A stretch of 18,653 nucleotides of DNA from Desulfobulbaceae bacterium (GCA_011322715.1 DRLX01000467.1:1-18653); one strand, 5' to 3'; shown: positions 6,851 through 14,960, counted from the first letter of the stretch. Made by a program: numbers and translations. Notes: generated by a model from the sequence alone, not told the origin.

Positions 6851-7945
6851 ATGCACCTGCACACCTTTTATTTGTCTCATCTCTCCATCAAACGTACCTC
6901 TACGGCGATCATCCTGGGAGTCCTTGCCGTATCGCTGCTGTTCATCAGCGGCAATGCGGACGCAGGGAAAAAAGTCAAGGCTGCCGACCTGGTGAAAGAT
7001 GGACAATCAATTGATCTGACGCAGAAAAAATACCAACACCTCTTTCACGAGCTGAAAAGCAAATATCACTTTTCCGACCAGGAGCTCCACTCCATCTTCA
7101 AGGACCAGCGAATATCGCGTCGTGTTCTTGAACTGATGGACAAACAATGGGAGGCCAGACCCTATTACAAATATGCACCACTCTTTCTCACCAAAGAGAA
7201 AATAGCCACCGGCAAAAAAAAACTTAGCCAATATAAAAAGCTCCTTGACCGAATAGAAAAAGAACTCGGCGTTGATCGGGAAGTCGTCATCGCCATTTGG
7301 GGTATTGAAACCAGGTATGGCTCCCACCAGGGCAGGTATAATGTCCTCCAAACGCTGAACACCCTGTTTGACGCCTATCCGAGACGAGCGCAATTTTTCC
7401 GAAAACAGCTCATCGCCTTTCTGGTGCTCTGCAAAGAAAACAAGGTTGATCCAAAATCCGTTCTTGGCTCCTATGCCGGGGCCTTTGGCCAGACCCAGTT
7501 CATTCCTACCTCCTTTCGTGCCTATGCCGTCAGCTTTGACGGTGACGATAAACGTGATGTCTGGCATTCAGTTCCCGATATTCTGGCCTCCATAGCCAAC
7601 TACCTCAAGCAGTTTCACTGGGCCCTTGATGCCCCTGTGTATGCCGAACTGGGCCACACCCTTAACAATCAGCAGTTAATTGCCGCCAAACTCAAAGGAC
7701 GAAAGGGTCGGGTTCCCTGGGCGCTTGTACGAACAGCGCAACAGGTTAATATTCCGCCCTCTCCTCATAACAAGCCTCTCTCCATCATTGCGCTTGAGCT
7801 TCCGCCAGGCTCCAAATACGCCTTTCGATACGTTGCCGGTTATCCGAATTTTCAGGCCATCACCGAATGGAACCACTCAAATCGCTATGCCATGGCCGTT
7901 GCCGAACTGGCCGAGGCCATCAAGGGAAAAAGTGGAAACAGGTAG
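6851..7945 (+). CDS. mltB: Lytic murein transglycosylase, MltB-like (GH103)
   Basis: Cleaves the MurNAc-GlcNAc bond of peptidoglycan to give 1,6-anhydroMurNAc ends. An N-terminal hydrophobic segment (AIILGVLAVSLLFISG, residues 19-34) followed by NADA is a Sec signal peptide. No lipobox cysteine is present, so unlike E. coli MltB it is predicted to be soluble in the periplasm. The catalytic Glu is E153 in IWGIETRYG, equivalent to the GVETRWG of Slt35. The downstream SYAGAFGQTQFIPTSF (from about residue 209) is the GH103 hallmark, with GDDKRD following. At 364 aa its length is normal. It sits between the DHH gene (10-nt gap) and the MltA-like gene (15-nt gap). Confidence 0.92.
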   Translation: MHLHTFYLSHLSIKRTSTAIILGVLAVSLLFISGNADAGKKVKAADLVKDGQSIDLTQKKYQHLFHELKSKYHFSDQELHSIFKDQRISRRVLELMDKQWEARPYYKYAPLFLTKEKIATGKKKLSQYKKLLDRIEKELGVDREVVIAIWGIETRYGSHQGRYNVLQTLNTLFDAYPRRAQFFRKQLIAFLVLCKENKVDPKSVLGSYAGAFGQTQFIPTSFRAYAVSFDGDDKRDVWHSVPDILASIANYLKQFHWALDAPVYAELGHTLNNQQLIAAKLKGRKGRVPWALVRTAQQVNIPPSPHNKPLSIIALELPPGSKYAFRYVAGYPNFQAITEWNHSNRYAMAVAELAEAIKGKSGNR

Positions 7946-7960
7946 CATATCGACAATTTG

Positions 7961-9139
7961 ATGACGACAATAAGGATCTGTCTCTTTTTCCTGCTCATTC
8001 TCATCTTTCCATTCCCGGCTGTTGCGGTTGCTCCTCCGGCAGCGTCCAGGCCGACGCCCTTGCAATTTGATCTCCAATTTACCGACGATCTTGATTATCA
8101 CCTTCTCCACAAGGCCATCCAGGAAAGCCTCAATTATCTCCGGCAACGGCCGGAAACAACTGAATTCCCCCTGGGCCCCCTTTCCTGCTCGGCAGATGAT
8201 CTGATCCGTTCCCTTGTTTTCTTTGATCATCTTATAAAAAGCCGCCCTTCGTCAAAACTGTTGACCCTGGAGATCAACACCTTTTTCGACATCTACCAGG
8301 CCGCTGGAATACCGAATGTCTCTCCACCGGGTAACATGCTGGTAACCGGGTATTATCAACCGATTTTCCAGGGCAGCCTTATCCGCAAGGCCCCGTTTCT
8401 CTATCCCTTGTACGCAATCCCGGGCAACCTTGTTCTTCGCCGTAACCACAACGGTTTTTCCGTACAGCCCGGTCGTTTCCAGGCAGGTCATTTTACTCCA
8501 TATTGGACAAGAAAAGAGATAGAAAGCCGGGGATATGCCAAGGGGAGCGAACTTGTCTGGCTCAAAGATCCCTTTGATGCCTACCTTCTCCATATTCAAG
8601 GGTCCGGACTTATCCGGCTACAGGACGGCTCTCTCAGGGGCATCCACTATGCCATGAAAAACGGCCGTCCTTACCGGAGCATCGGGAAATACATGGTCAA
8701 TACCGGAAAAATCACCCTCAAAAAAGCCGGTATCGACACCATCCGTCAATATCTTGTCGACCATCCTGCAGAGCTCCACGAGATCCTGTACACCAATCAA
8801 TCCTTTATCTTTTTCCAATGGACACAGGGCCATGATGCCATTGGTAATCTCGGCCGTCCTCTGACCGCAGGACGTTCCATCGCCGTTGACCAGCATTGTT
8901 TTCCCGCAGGTGGCCTTGCCTTTCTGCAGAGCAGAAAACCGGCTGTGAGCCGAAAAAACGAAAAACACTGGATTCCGTTGACCCGTTTTGTACTGGCCCA
9001 GGATACGGGTTCGGCCATTCTGGGACCGGGTAGAGTGGATCTTTTCCGGGGAACCGGCAGACGGGCGGGACAGGAAGCGGGCAAAATGAAAGAACCAGGT
9101 GCTCTCTATTTTCTTCTACTCAAAAAGAAATTTCTTTGA
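7961..9139 (+). CDS. mltA: Lytic murein transglycosylase, MltA-like (GH102)
   Basis: Peptidoglycan lytic transglycosylase of the double-psi-beta-barrel GH102 family, distinct in fold from MltB but with the same reaction. Family marks: GYYQP (about residue 130), FTPYWTRKEI, the HIQGSG motif (about 211-216), and AQDTGSAILGPGRVDLF with the probable catalytic Asp at D348, matching E. coli D308. An N-terminal signal peptide (CLFFLLILIFPFPAVAVA) is clear. The only cysteine there (C7) precedes the hydrophobic core and is not a lipobox, so the protein is probably periplasmic and not lipid-anchored. ATG 7961 is preceded immediately by an in-frame TTG (7958); ATG is preferred. It directly follows mltB, and no terminator is visible after it. 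Confidence 0.92.
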   Translation: MTTIRICLFFLLILIFPFPAVAVAPPAASRPTPLQFDLQFTDDLDYHLLHKAIQESLNYLRQRPETTEFPLGPLSCSADDLIRSLVFFDHLIKSRPSSKLLTLEINTFFDIYQAAGIPNVSPPGNMLVTGYYQPIFQGSLIRKAPFLYPLYAIPGNLVLRRNHNGFSVQPGRFQAGHFTPYWTRKEIESRGYAKGSELVWLKDPFDAYLLHIQGSGLIRLQDGSLRGIHYAMKNGRPYRSIGKYMVNTGKITLKKAGIDTIRQYLVDHPAELHEILYTNQSFIFFQWTQGHDAIGNLGRPLTAGRSIAVDQHCFPAGGLAFLQSRKPAVSRKNEKHWIPLTRFVLAQDTGSAILGPGRVDLFRGTGRRAGQEAGKMKEPGALYFLLLKKKFL

Positions 9140-9146
9140 GCCGTTC

Positions 9147-9176
9147 TTGTACATTTCTTTTTTCCTTTGCTATAAT
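9147..9176 (+). promoter_or_regulatory. Sigma70-type promoter of the SAM hydrolase gene
   Basis: TTGTAC (9147-9152), an 18-bp spacer and a perfect TATAAT (9171-9176). The predicted start near 9183 leaves a leader of about 145 nt before ATG 9329, so this gene can be expressed independently of the mltB-mltA block. Confidence 0.65.
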
Positions 9177-9244
9177 ACTACATGATGGCATCGTAAAAGC
9201 TTGGATCAACACTCTCCTGTTGCGCAAAAAAACTGAATCATATT

Positions 9245-9288
9245 GCACAGCCACAGTCCGGCCTGAATCAAAGGGTGGAATGTTGTGC
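9245..9288 (+). promoter_or_regulatory. Structured 5' leader of the SAM hydrolase gene
   Basis: GCACA-G-CCAC (9245-9254) pairs with GTGG-AATGT-TGTGC (9275-9288), giving a two-part stem with an internal bulge. A smaller hairpin CAACA-CTCTCC-TGTTG lies upstream (around 9207-9223). The element ends about 40 nt before the start codon. It does not match SAM riboswitch consensus motifs that I recognise. A regulatory role is inference. Confidence 0.3.
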
Positions 9289-9328
9289 TCCGACTGTTGA
9301 CCAATTGTTGATAAAAGGAATATCTGTT

Positions 9329-10132
9329 ATGAGCTTTACAAATATTATAACGCTGACAACGGATTTTGGTCTGGAAGATCCCTATGTAGGCCAGATAAAG
9401 GGTGCCATTCTCCAACGGAATATCTCCGCCCGCATTATTGACCTGACCCATGCCGTCACGCCCCACGATATTCTTGCCGGGGCCATCACCATCCGCACAA
9501 GTTACCGATATTTTCCCGATGAGACCATTCACCTGATTGTTGTTGATCCCGAGGTGGGGACCCAACGCTCCATCCTCGCCGCCGAGGCGGATAAGCACCT
9601 CTTTGTTGCCCCGGATAACGGTCTGCTTTCCCTGCTGATTATGGACAAAAAAATGAACAAAGTTCATCGGGTGGAAAACAGCTCTTTGTTTCCGGCTGAA
9701 GTCAGCGGCACCTTTCACGGCAGAGATATCATGGCGCCGGTGGCCGCAGCCCTGGCCGCAGGGCTGCCCATTGACAAAGTAGGACCTGAAACCTCTTTTT
9801 CCGACTGTGTGCAACTTGACATTCCGGAGCCGGTAATCGACAACCATCATATTATCGGCCAAATGCTTCATATCGACCATTTCGGCAACATTAGAACCAA
9901 TATCACCACCAGACATCTCAGCAGGTTCCAACCGGCAGACTTTACAGGCATCACGATTTCAGGCCATACAATCAATGCGATTTCCAGCACCTACAGTACT
10001 CAACCCCCAGGAAAACTCGTTGCCCTTATCGACTCTTCCGGTTACCTGGAAATTGCCGTCAACAAGGGGAATGCCGCAGAACTGACAGGATGCTCTTCCG
10101 GTGAATCCATCATCGTTCAATACGATTCCTGA
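9329..10132 (+). CDS. S-adenosylmethionine hydrolase (SAM hydroxide adenosyltransferase, DUF62 family)
   Basis: Predicted to hydrolyse SAM to adenosine and methionine; the family also contains the fluorinase and chlorinases. Features, numbered from ATG 9329 (267 aa): TLTTDFG with D12, PYVGQIKGAI, D73 and R80 in VVDPEVGTQR, H130 in FHGRD, and HIDHFGN (D183, N187). The D-R-H set is the arrangement reported for the hydroxide adenosyltransferases and argues against a halogenase. ATG 9329 is chosen because AAAAGGA precedes it by about 9 nt and the family begins MxxxIITLTTDFG. The in-frame GTG at 9275 lies within the leader stem and has no ribosome-binding site. Cytosolic. It has its own promoter. 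Confidence 0.9.
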   Translation: MSFTNIITLTTDFGLEDPYVGQIKGAILQRNISARIIDLTHAVTPHDILAGAITIRTSYRYFPDETIHLIVVDPEVGTQRSILAAEADKHLFVAPDNGLLSLLIMDKKMNKVHRVENSSLFPAEVSGTFHGRDIMAPVAAALAAGLPIDKVGPETSFSDCVQLDIPEPVIDNHHIIGQMLHIDHFGNIRTNITTRHLSRFQPADFTGITISGHTINAISSTYSTQPPGKLVALIDSSGYLEIAVNKGNAAELTGCSSGESIIVQYDS

Positions 10133-10294
10133 TCATCAACAACCTTCCTGTGCCATTGATACAAGGGAATAAAATTCTGCGAGGATAAGGCATCAACGAA
10201 CAGCTTCCGTATTTTTTAGTTTATTTTCCTCAAATAGCAGGTAAAATAAGCTGGTTAATTCTAGTGCAAAATATTCTTTTTATGGAGAACATCG
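10133..10294. promoter_or_regulatory. Gap upstream of the CsgG-like gene
   Basis: AT-rich spacer. A -10-like TAAAAT lies at 10242-10247, with only a poor -35 match (TTTATT, around 10220). GGAGA in front of ATG 10295 is a good ribosome-binding site. No gene or strong terminator is visible. Confidence 0.3.
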
Positions 10295-11098
10295 ATGAAG
10301 AATCGTCTTATTATCGCAGTCGCCATTCTCTTTCTCAGCGGTTGTAGTCAGGTACACATGGGAAGTGAACGCTCCAAAACCGCTGCCACCGGCAGTGCAG
10401 GAGGAGCATACAGCGAAAATGTTAATCCACAGCTTGAACGTTGCGCCGAACCCCTCGGAACCCTGGCCGTCAACGAGGATCACACTGCTAACTGGTATTC
10501 CTGGCTCGGCCGATACGGCATACAGTCAACGGTCCCGCTTCTGCGTCTGCTGTCACAACAGAGTAACTGTTTCGTGGTCGTAGAGCGGGGTGCGGGCTTC
10601 AACAGTCTGGAACGGGAAAGACGTTTGCAACGGTCGGGAGAATTGCGCAAATACAGCAATTTCGGCAAAGGACAACTTGTTGCCGCCGATTACACCGTAA
10701 CCCCGACCCTGATCTTTTCCTCCCCCGATACCAGTGGCATCGGCGGCGCCATCGGCGGATTATTCGGCAGTGTCGGCGCCATGATCGGCAGCTCCCTGAA
10801 AACGAGCGACGCACAAAGCATGCTGACCCTGGTCGACAATCGTTCCGGTGTACAGGTTGCTGTGGCTGAAGGAAGTGCGGACTCCATGGATATTGGAGGG
10901 CTGGCGGGACTCTTTGAGACCGGACTCGGTGTCGGCACCGGTGTTCGGGCCTATAGCAGAACCCCGGAAGGAAAGGTCATCGCGGCATCGATTACCGACG
11001 CATTCAACAACCTGGTCCGGGCCACAAAACACTACCGGCCGCAGAAGGCTACCGGTCCGCATGGAATGGGTACAGGCGGTAAGCTAAAAGTAAACTGA
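10295..11098 (+). CDS. CsgG/HfaB-like outer-membrane lipoprotein
   Basis: A 267-aa lipoprotein: hydrophobic start and lipobox LSGC with C17, then Ser at +2, consistent with outer-membrane sorting. The body resembles CsgG, the nonameric curli secretion channel. A PLGTLAVNE strand is followed by TVPLLRLLSQQSNCFVVVER, then FNSLERERRLQRSGE, similar to the ERQGLQNLLNERK helix of E. coli CsgG, and by LVAADYTVTPTLIF. A Gly-rich hydrophobic stretch (about residues 149-169) could be a membrane hairpin. Length is close to CsgG (277 aa). Three further cysteines (ERC, SNC and the lipobox) are noted. No curli or holdfast genes are nearby, so whether it exports a fibre, anchors one or does something else is unknown. 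The assignment rests on pattern resemblance only. Transcription ends at the hairpin after 11126. Confidence 0.65.
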   Translation: MKNRLIIAVAILFLSGCSQVHMGSERSKTAATGSAGGAYSENVNPQLERCAEPLGTLAVNEDHTANWYSWLGRYGIQSTVPLLRLLSQQSNCFVVVERGAGFNSLERERRLQRSGELRKYSNFGKGQLVAADYTVTPTLIFSSPDTSGIGGAIGGLFGSVGAMIGSSLKTSDAQSMLTLVDNRSGVQVAVAEGSADSMDIGGLAGLFETGLGVGTGVRAYSRTPEGKVIAASITDAFNNLVRATKHYRPQKATGPHGMGTGGKLKVN

Positions 11099-11125
11099 TT
11101 CTTTCTGAATCCAAAAACGTCCTAT

Positions 11126-11165
11126 CGCCCCCTTTTGTGCCTCTTGCAAAAGGGGGCGTTATTTT
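11126..11165 (+). terminator. Strong intrinsic terminator between the convergent CsgG-like and aroA genes
   Basis: CGCCCCCTTTTG (11126-11137) and CAAAAGGGGGCG (11147-11158) form a perfect 12-bp GC-rich stem with a 9-nt loop, followed by TTATTTT. It ends the plus-strand transcript. The TTA is also the reverse complement of the aroA stop codon, so the stem begins right after aroA on the other strand, where a later T-run (about 11112-11118) may let it work in both directions. Confidence 0.9.
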
Positions 11166-12487
11166 CCAAGCAGACCAAAGCGTTCCCAGAAATCGGGAAA
11201 TGACTTGGCCACGCATTGTTCACCGGTAATCTTGACTCCAGGTACTTGAAGACCGGCTACGGCAAAACACATGGCAATCCGATGGTCATCATAGGTCTTA
11301 ATTTCGGCTCCATGCAGATTGCTCCCACCGACCCGGCCATGGATGAGCATGGAATCCCCCCGCTCCTCCATCTCGGCGCCCATTCTGCTCAACTCGGTGA
11401 CCATGGCTGCCAGCCGGTCACATTCCTTGATCCGTAAATGGGCAATATTTTTTATTACCGTTGTTCCTTCAGCAAAGGCGGCGACAACGGCCAGGGTCGG
11501 GGCCACATCCGGCATGTCCCCCATATCAACCTCTATGGCCCGCAACTTTTCCGGTCCCTGCACGGTCAAGCCGCTTACCCCTGCCCTGGTCACATCACAC
11601 CCCATTCTTGCCAACAAAGGGACCAACTGGGCATCACCCTGCAATGAGGGGACCGGCACATTGGCAACCGTAACACGACCGCCGGTTATCGCCGCTGCCG
11701 CCCAGAAATAGGAAGCGCCGGAGGCATCACCCTCAATGATATATTCCCTGCCCTGGTAGGGGAGCCGGGGAATGCGGAAAAAATCCAACGTGGGGGTGGC
11801 TTCCACCTGAACGCCGAAGGAATGCATTACCCGCAACGTCATTTCCACATAGGGTTTGGAATAGACCTCGCCCCGCACCTCAAGTTCGGACGGTTGTGCC
11901 GCATACGGGGCCACAAGCAGCAAAGAGGAAAGATATTGGCTGGATTTACCCTCAGGCAGAACAGTTGTACCGCCGGCCAGGCCATTTGCCCTGATGGTGA
12001 GCGGCGGACAGCCGTTTTGGGCATCACTTTCCATATCGACGCCCCACCCCTGCAATGCCTCCATCAGGGGCGCTATGGGGCGTTTGGCCATACGCCTGCT
12101 GCCGACAATATGAAAGGTCCCATGGCCAAGGGATGCCACCGAAGTCAGGAACCGGGTGGCCGTGCCGTTATTGCCGAGATAAATATCCTCATCAGGAGGG
12201 AGAATGTTGCCGGCAGCCCCATGGACCTGCCAGCAAGTGGGATCATCATCATTGATCCGGACCCCCATGGCGCGTAATGCCGCCATGGTATAGGCCGTAT
12301 CCTCACTGGCCAGCGGTCCCGACAAAAGAGAGGTCCCCTCGGCCAGTGCCGCAGCGATTAGAGCCCGCTGGGTCAGGCTTTTGGAACCGGGGACTTCAAC
12401 GGTCGCATCTATCCGTTTAACTGGTATAATTTCCATCATATATTTTAAATGGCAGAGATAATCTTTCCGGATTTTGTGCCTGGTCAC
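11159..12487 (-). CDS. aroA: 3-phosphoshikimate 1-carboxyvinyltransferase (EPSP synthase)
   Basis: Sixth step of the shikimate pathway: shikimate-3-phosphate plus PEP to EPSP. Visible motifs, numbered from GTG 12487: VPGSKSLTQRAL (PEP/S3P-binding lysine K36), LGNNGTATRFL (104-114), RRMAKRPI, GDASGASYF, MGDMPDVAPTLAVVAAFAEG, HLRIKECDRL and DDHRIAM. The E. coli version of the second motif is LGNAGTAMRPL, so the positions matching A95, M99 and P101 are altered here. GTG 12487 overlaps the aroE stop in a GTGA arrangement, suggesting coupled translation. ATG 12439 or 12436 (MMEIIPVKR) matches where the family usually starts and is a serious alternative. Neither has a strong ribosome-binding site. 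Last gene of the pyrK-pyrD-aroD-aroE-aroA run. Confidence 0.95.
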   Translation of the reverse strand: MTRHKIRKDYLCHLKYMMEIIPVKRIDATVEVPGSKSLTQRALIAAALAEGTSLLSGPLASEDTAYTMAALRAMGVRINDDDPTCWQVHGAAGNILPPDEDIYLGNNGTATRFLTSVASLGHGTFHIVGSRRMAKRPIAPLMEALQGWGVDMESDAQNGCPPLTIRANGLAGGTTVLPEGKSSQYLSSLLLVAPYAAQPSELEVRGEVYSKPYVEMTLRVMHSFGVQVEATPTLDFFRIPRLPYQGREYIIEGDASGASYFWAAAAITGGRVTVANVPVPSLQGDAQLVPLLARMGCDVTRAGVSGLTVQGPEKLRAIEVDMGDMPDVAPTLAVVAAFAEGTTVIKNIAHLRIKECDRLAAMVTELSRMGAEMEERGDSMLIHGRVGGSNLHGAEIKTYDDHRIAMCFAVAGLQVPGVKITGEQCVAKSFPDFWERFGLLGK

Positions 12488-13332
12488 TTACGTGATTTTC
12501 TTTGCTCAAGTTCTTTTTCAAGCGCCCGGCGCATAACATCTATGGGTGGTTTTTTTCCCGTCCATATTTTCAACTGCACCGCCGCCTGGTTTACAAGCAT
12601 GGACAGGCCGTCAATCGTCCGGCAGCCTGCATTTTCAGCCTCCTGAAGAAGTCGCGTTCGAAGCGGTGCATAAACGATATCCATGACCACGGAAAAATGG
12701 TTAAGCAGATCCGGATCTATAGCAATATCGGCACTGTTCGGTTCCATGCCGACCGAGGTCGTGTTGACCAGGGCGTCGGCATGGATATCAGCAAGTCCGG
12801 TAGCGGGGACAAAATCACATCCAAGCCAGTCGGCAAGAACACGTCCTTTCTCTTCGGTGCGGTTGGTGATGATCACTTCAGCCCCGGCTTCAACAAGACC
12901 AAAACAAACACCCTTGGCCCCACCGCCTGCGCCGAGAACCAACACCCTGCTGCCGGCCAGTTGCATCCTGTCGGCAAGGGCAAGGTTGGAGCCGAGCCAG
13001 TCGGTATTAAACCCGCGCACTACAACCTCTTCCTCTCCCGGTTTCCGCCGGAACAGGAGGGTATTGACCGCTCCGATCCTTTGGGCCACCGGGTCGATTT
13101 CATCAAGATGCTCCATGACCGCCACCTTATGCGGAACGGTAACCGACACACCAACAAAGCCGAGGGAGCGCAGTCCGGCGACAGCCGTCGTTGAATCAAC
13201 GGTGTCCATGGGCACATAGATACCGTTGATCCCCATGGCCGCAAACGCCCCATTATGCATGGCCGGACTCAGAGAATGGGCGACCGGATGGCCGATAATA
13301 CCGAAAAGCTGTGTTTGTCCATTAATGTTCAT
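12484..13332 (-). CDS. aroE: Shikimate dehydrogenase (NADP+)
   Basis: Reduces 3-dehydroshikimate to shikimate. The 282-aa product shows the shikimate site SLSPAMHN (20-27), catalytic K69 in VTVPHK and D111 in FNTDWLG, the dinucleotide loop LGAGGGAKG (133-141), and NRTEEK, where Arg marks NADP preference. INTTSVGM is represented as VNTTSVGM, and the C-terminal DGLSMLVNQAA is also present. Length is normal. Its start overlaps the end of aroD by 11 nt and its stop overlaps the aroA GTG, so it is embedded in the operon. Confidence 0.96.
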   Translation of the reverse strand: MNINGQTQLFGIIGHPVAHSLSPAMHNGAFAAMGINGIYVPMDTVDSTTAVAGLRSLGFVGVSVTVPHKVAVMEHLDEIDPVAQRIGAVNTLLFRRKPGEEEVVVRGFNTDWLGSNLALADRMQLAGSRVLVLGAGGGAKGVCFGLVEAGAEVIITNRTEEKGRVLADWLGCDFVPATGLADIHADALVNTTSVGMEPNSADIAIDPDLLNHFSVVMDIVYAPLRTRLLQEAENAGCRTIDGLSMLVNQAAVQLKIWTGKKPPIDVMRRALEKELEQRKSRK

Positions 13333-14014
13333 CAGTAAACAGGGTGCATAATTGATTCATCCGGGCAGCCGATAACTGTCCCGGCGCCGTGGCCTGATCT
13401 TCCGAGGCGGCGACATAGGTCATCTCCCCGCCGAGATATATGGCGGCAAAACGACTAATCCGACCTACCGTTCCCATACAGAAGGCGCTTATAGGAAAAG
13501 CGATCTTGTCCGCCTCCCGCAAAAGCGCCAGAACCCGCAGCACGTCATCGCGCGTGTTAGCAGTAGTAACAATTTTCCCGATATCCGCTCCGGCTGTCCG
13601 CATCCGCCGAAGAAGGTCCGTCAGTTTTTCCGTCGCAGGCGTTGACGTAAAATCATGCCAGGAGAGGATCAAGCGGGTTGTGGAAGAGCGTTTCGCCTCA
13701 AGGAGCTGTTCCCGTAGAGATTGATCGGACCGGAGTTCCAGATCTACATAGGCCGCCTGCAGCTCCACTGCCTGCAGGAGCGGTCGCAACCGCTCCTCCT
13801 CGGATCCCGAAAAAGCGCCGCCTTCCCAGATTGGCCGATTGGTAAATAACAGGGGCAAATGGACCATCTGCATGCACCGATCCACCTCCGGGCTGCTCAT
13901 GGCATCAAGGCGAATTTCCACCAGATCAACCAGGGCGCTGTTTTCCTGTACTGTCCGGGCAAGTATGTCCACATCAGCCGCGCTCACCGACATACATATC
14001 TTTCCCCTGGTCAT
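13322..14014 (-). CDS. aroD: 3-dehydroquinate dehydratase, type I
   Basis: Dehydrates 3-dehydroquinate to 3-dehydroshikimate through a Schiff-base lysine. Of the two unrelated classes this is type I: DLVEIRLDAM (30-39), H120 in SWHDF, the Schiff-base K147 in DIGKIVTTA (27 residues apart, as H143/K170 in Salmonella), MGTVGRISR and the closing EDQATAPGQLS. At 230 aa it is near the usual size. AAGGGGAC upstream is a good ribosome-binding site, and the ATG lies 4 nt after the pyrD stop. Confidence 0.95.
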   Translation of the reverse strand: MTRGKICMSVSAADVDILARTVQENSALVDLVEIRLDAMSSPEVDRCMQMVHLPLLFTNRPIWEGGAFSGSEEERLRPLLQAVELQAAYVDLELRSDQSLREQLLEAKRSSTTRLILSWHDFTSTPATEKLTDLLRRMRTAGADIGKIVTTANTRDDVLRVLALLREADKIAFPISAFCMGTVGRISRFAAIYLGGEMTYVAASEDQATAPGQLSAARMNQLCTLFTDEH

Positions 14015-14018
14015 GAGA

Positions 14019-14960
14019 TCAGTCCCCTTCCGTTTGCAGTGTGCCGATGATTGAACGGATGGAGCTTTCTCCCCGGTTTTGCAGATAGGCGGTCAGACCA
14101 TCAATAATCGACTCGGAGGACCGAGGCTGATAAAAATTGGCCGTGCCCACCTGGATGGCGGTGGCACCGGCAATTAAAAACTCCAAAGCATCCTCTGTGG
14201 TTGCAATCCCGCCGATTCCGATAACCGGAATCGACACCGCCCGAGCCGTCTGCCACACCATGCGCAGGGCAACGGGCTTGATGGCCGGTCCGGACAAACC
14301 GCCGATTACATTGGCCAGTCTCGGCCGTCGGCTGGTCGTATCTATCGCCATACCGATCAAGGTATTGATCAACGAAACCGCGTCGGCCCCGGCCTCTTCC
14401 ACCGCTCTGGCCATAACGGTAATATCGGTGACATTGGGAGAAAGCTTGACGATAACCGGCAGGTCGGTCCGCTCCTTGACGGCCCTGGTTACCTCAGCCG
14501 CCATGGACGGATCGGTACCAAATGCCACCCCGCCTTTTTTCACATTGGGGCAGGAAATGTTCACCTCAAGAGCGTCAATCCCGTCAACACCGGTCAATTG
14601 CTGCGCCAACTCACCATATTCAAGGACCGAATCACCAAGAATATTGACAATGACACGGCTGTTGATTCCACGGAGAAACTCCATTTTCCTTTCAAGAAAC
14701 CCTTGCAGGCCGACATTTTCAAGCCCGATTGCATTGAGCATGCCGCAGGCCGTTTCCACTACACGTGGAGGAGGATTGCCCGGGCGGGGCTTTAAAGAGA
14801 TTCCCTTGACCACGACTGCGCCGAGCCTATGCAGGTTGACAAGTTGAGAAAACTCCCCGGCATAGCCGAATGTTCCGGAAGCAGTCATAACCGGGTTACG
14901 AAGAGAAAGTGTTCCCAGGCGAACCCGAAGGTCGATATTCTTATCATTTAACGTGTCCAT
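14019..14960 (-). CDS. pyrD: Dihydroorotate dehydrogenase B, catalytic subunit
   Basis: FMN enzyme oxidising dihydroorotate to orotate, cytosolic class 1B, working in a complex with PyrK. The 313-aa product has ASGTFGYAGE near the N-terminus, VVKGISLKPRPGN, NAIGLENVG, the class 1 catalytic cysteine C137 in NISCPN (class 2 enzymes have Ser), KLSPNVTDI, INTLIGMAID and the FMN-phosphate loop GIGGI followed by GATAIQVGTANF. It overlaps the end of pyrK by 13 nt, consistent with equimolar production of the two subunits. Confidence 0.96.
   Translation of the reverse strand: MDTLNDKNIDLRVRLGTLSLRNPVMTASGTFGYAGEFSQLVNLHRLGAVVVKGISLKPRPGNPPPRVVETACGMLNAIGLENVGLQGFLERKMEFLRGINSRVIVNILGDSVLEYGELAQQLTGVDGIDALEVNISCPNVKKGGVAFGTDPSMAAEVTRAVKERTDLPVIVKLSPNVTDITVMARAVEEAGADAVSLINTLIGMAIDTTSRRPRLANVIGGLSGPAIKPVALRMVWQTARAVSIPVIGIGGIATTEDALEFLIAGATAIQVGTANFYQPRSSESIIDGLTAYLQNRGESSIRSIIGTLQTEGD

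Noticed and set aside
9275..9328. GTG 9275 as the SAM hydrolase start
   Set aside because: Within the leader stem, no ribosome-binding site, and it adds residues not seen in the family; ATG 9329 has AAGGA.
9355..10132. Fluorinase/chlorinase function for the SAM hydrolase homologue
   Set aside because: The D73-R80-H130 arrangement fits the hydroxide adenosyltransferases, and no halometabolite genes are nearby.
12502..13194. 230-aa plus-strand ORF
   Set aside because: Antisense to aroE, which carries all catalytic residues.
14137..14847. 236-aa plus-strand ORF
   Set aside because: Antisense to pyrD; an Ala/Thr/Pro-rich shadow without domain features.
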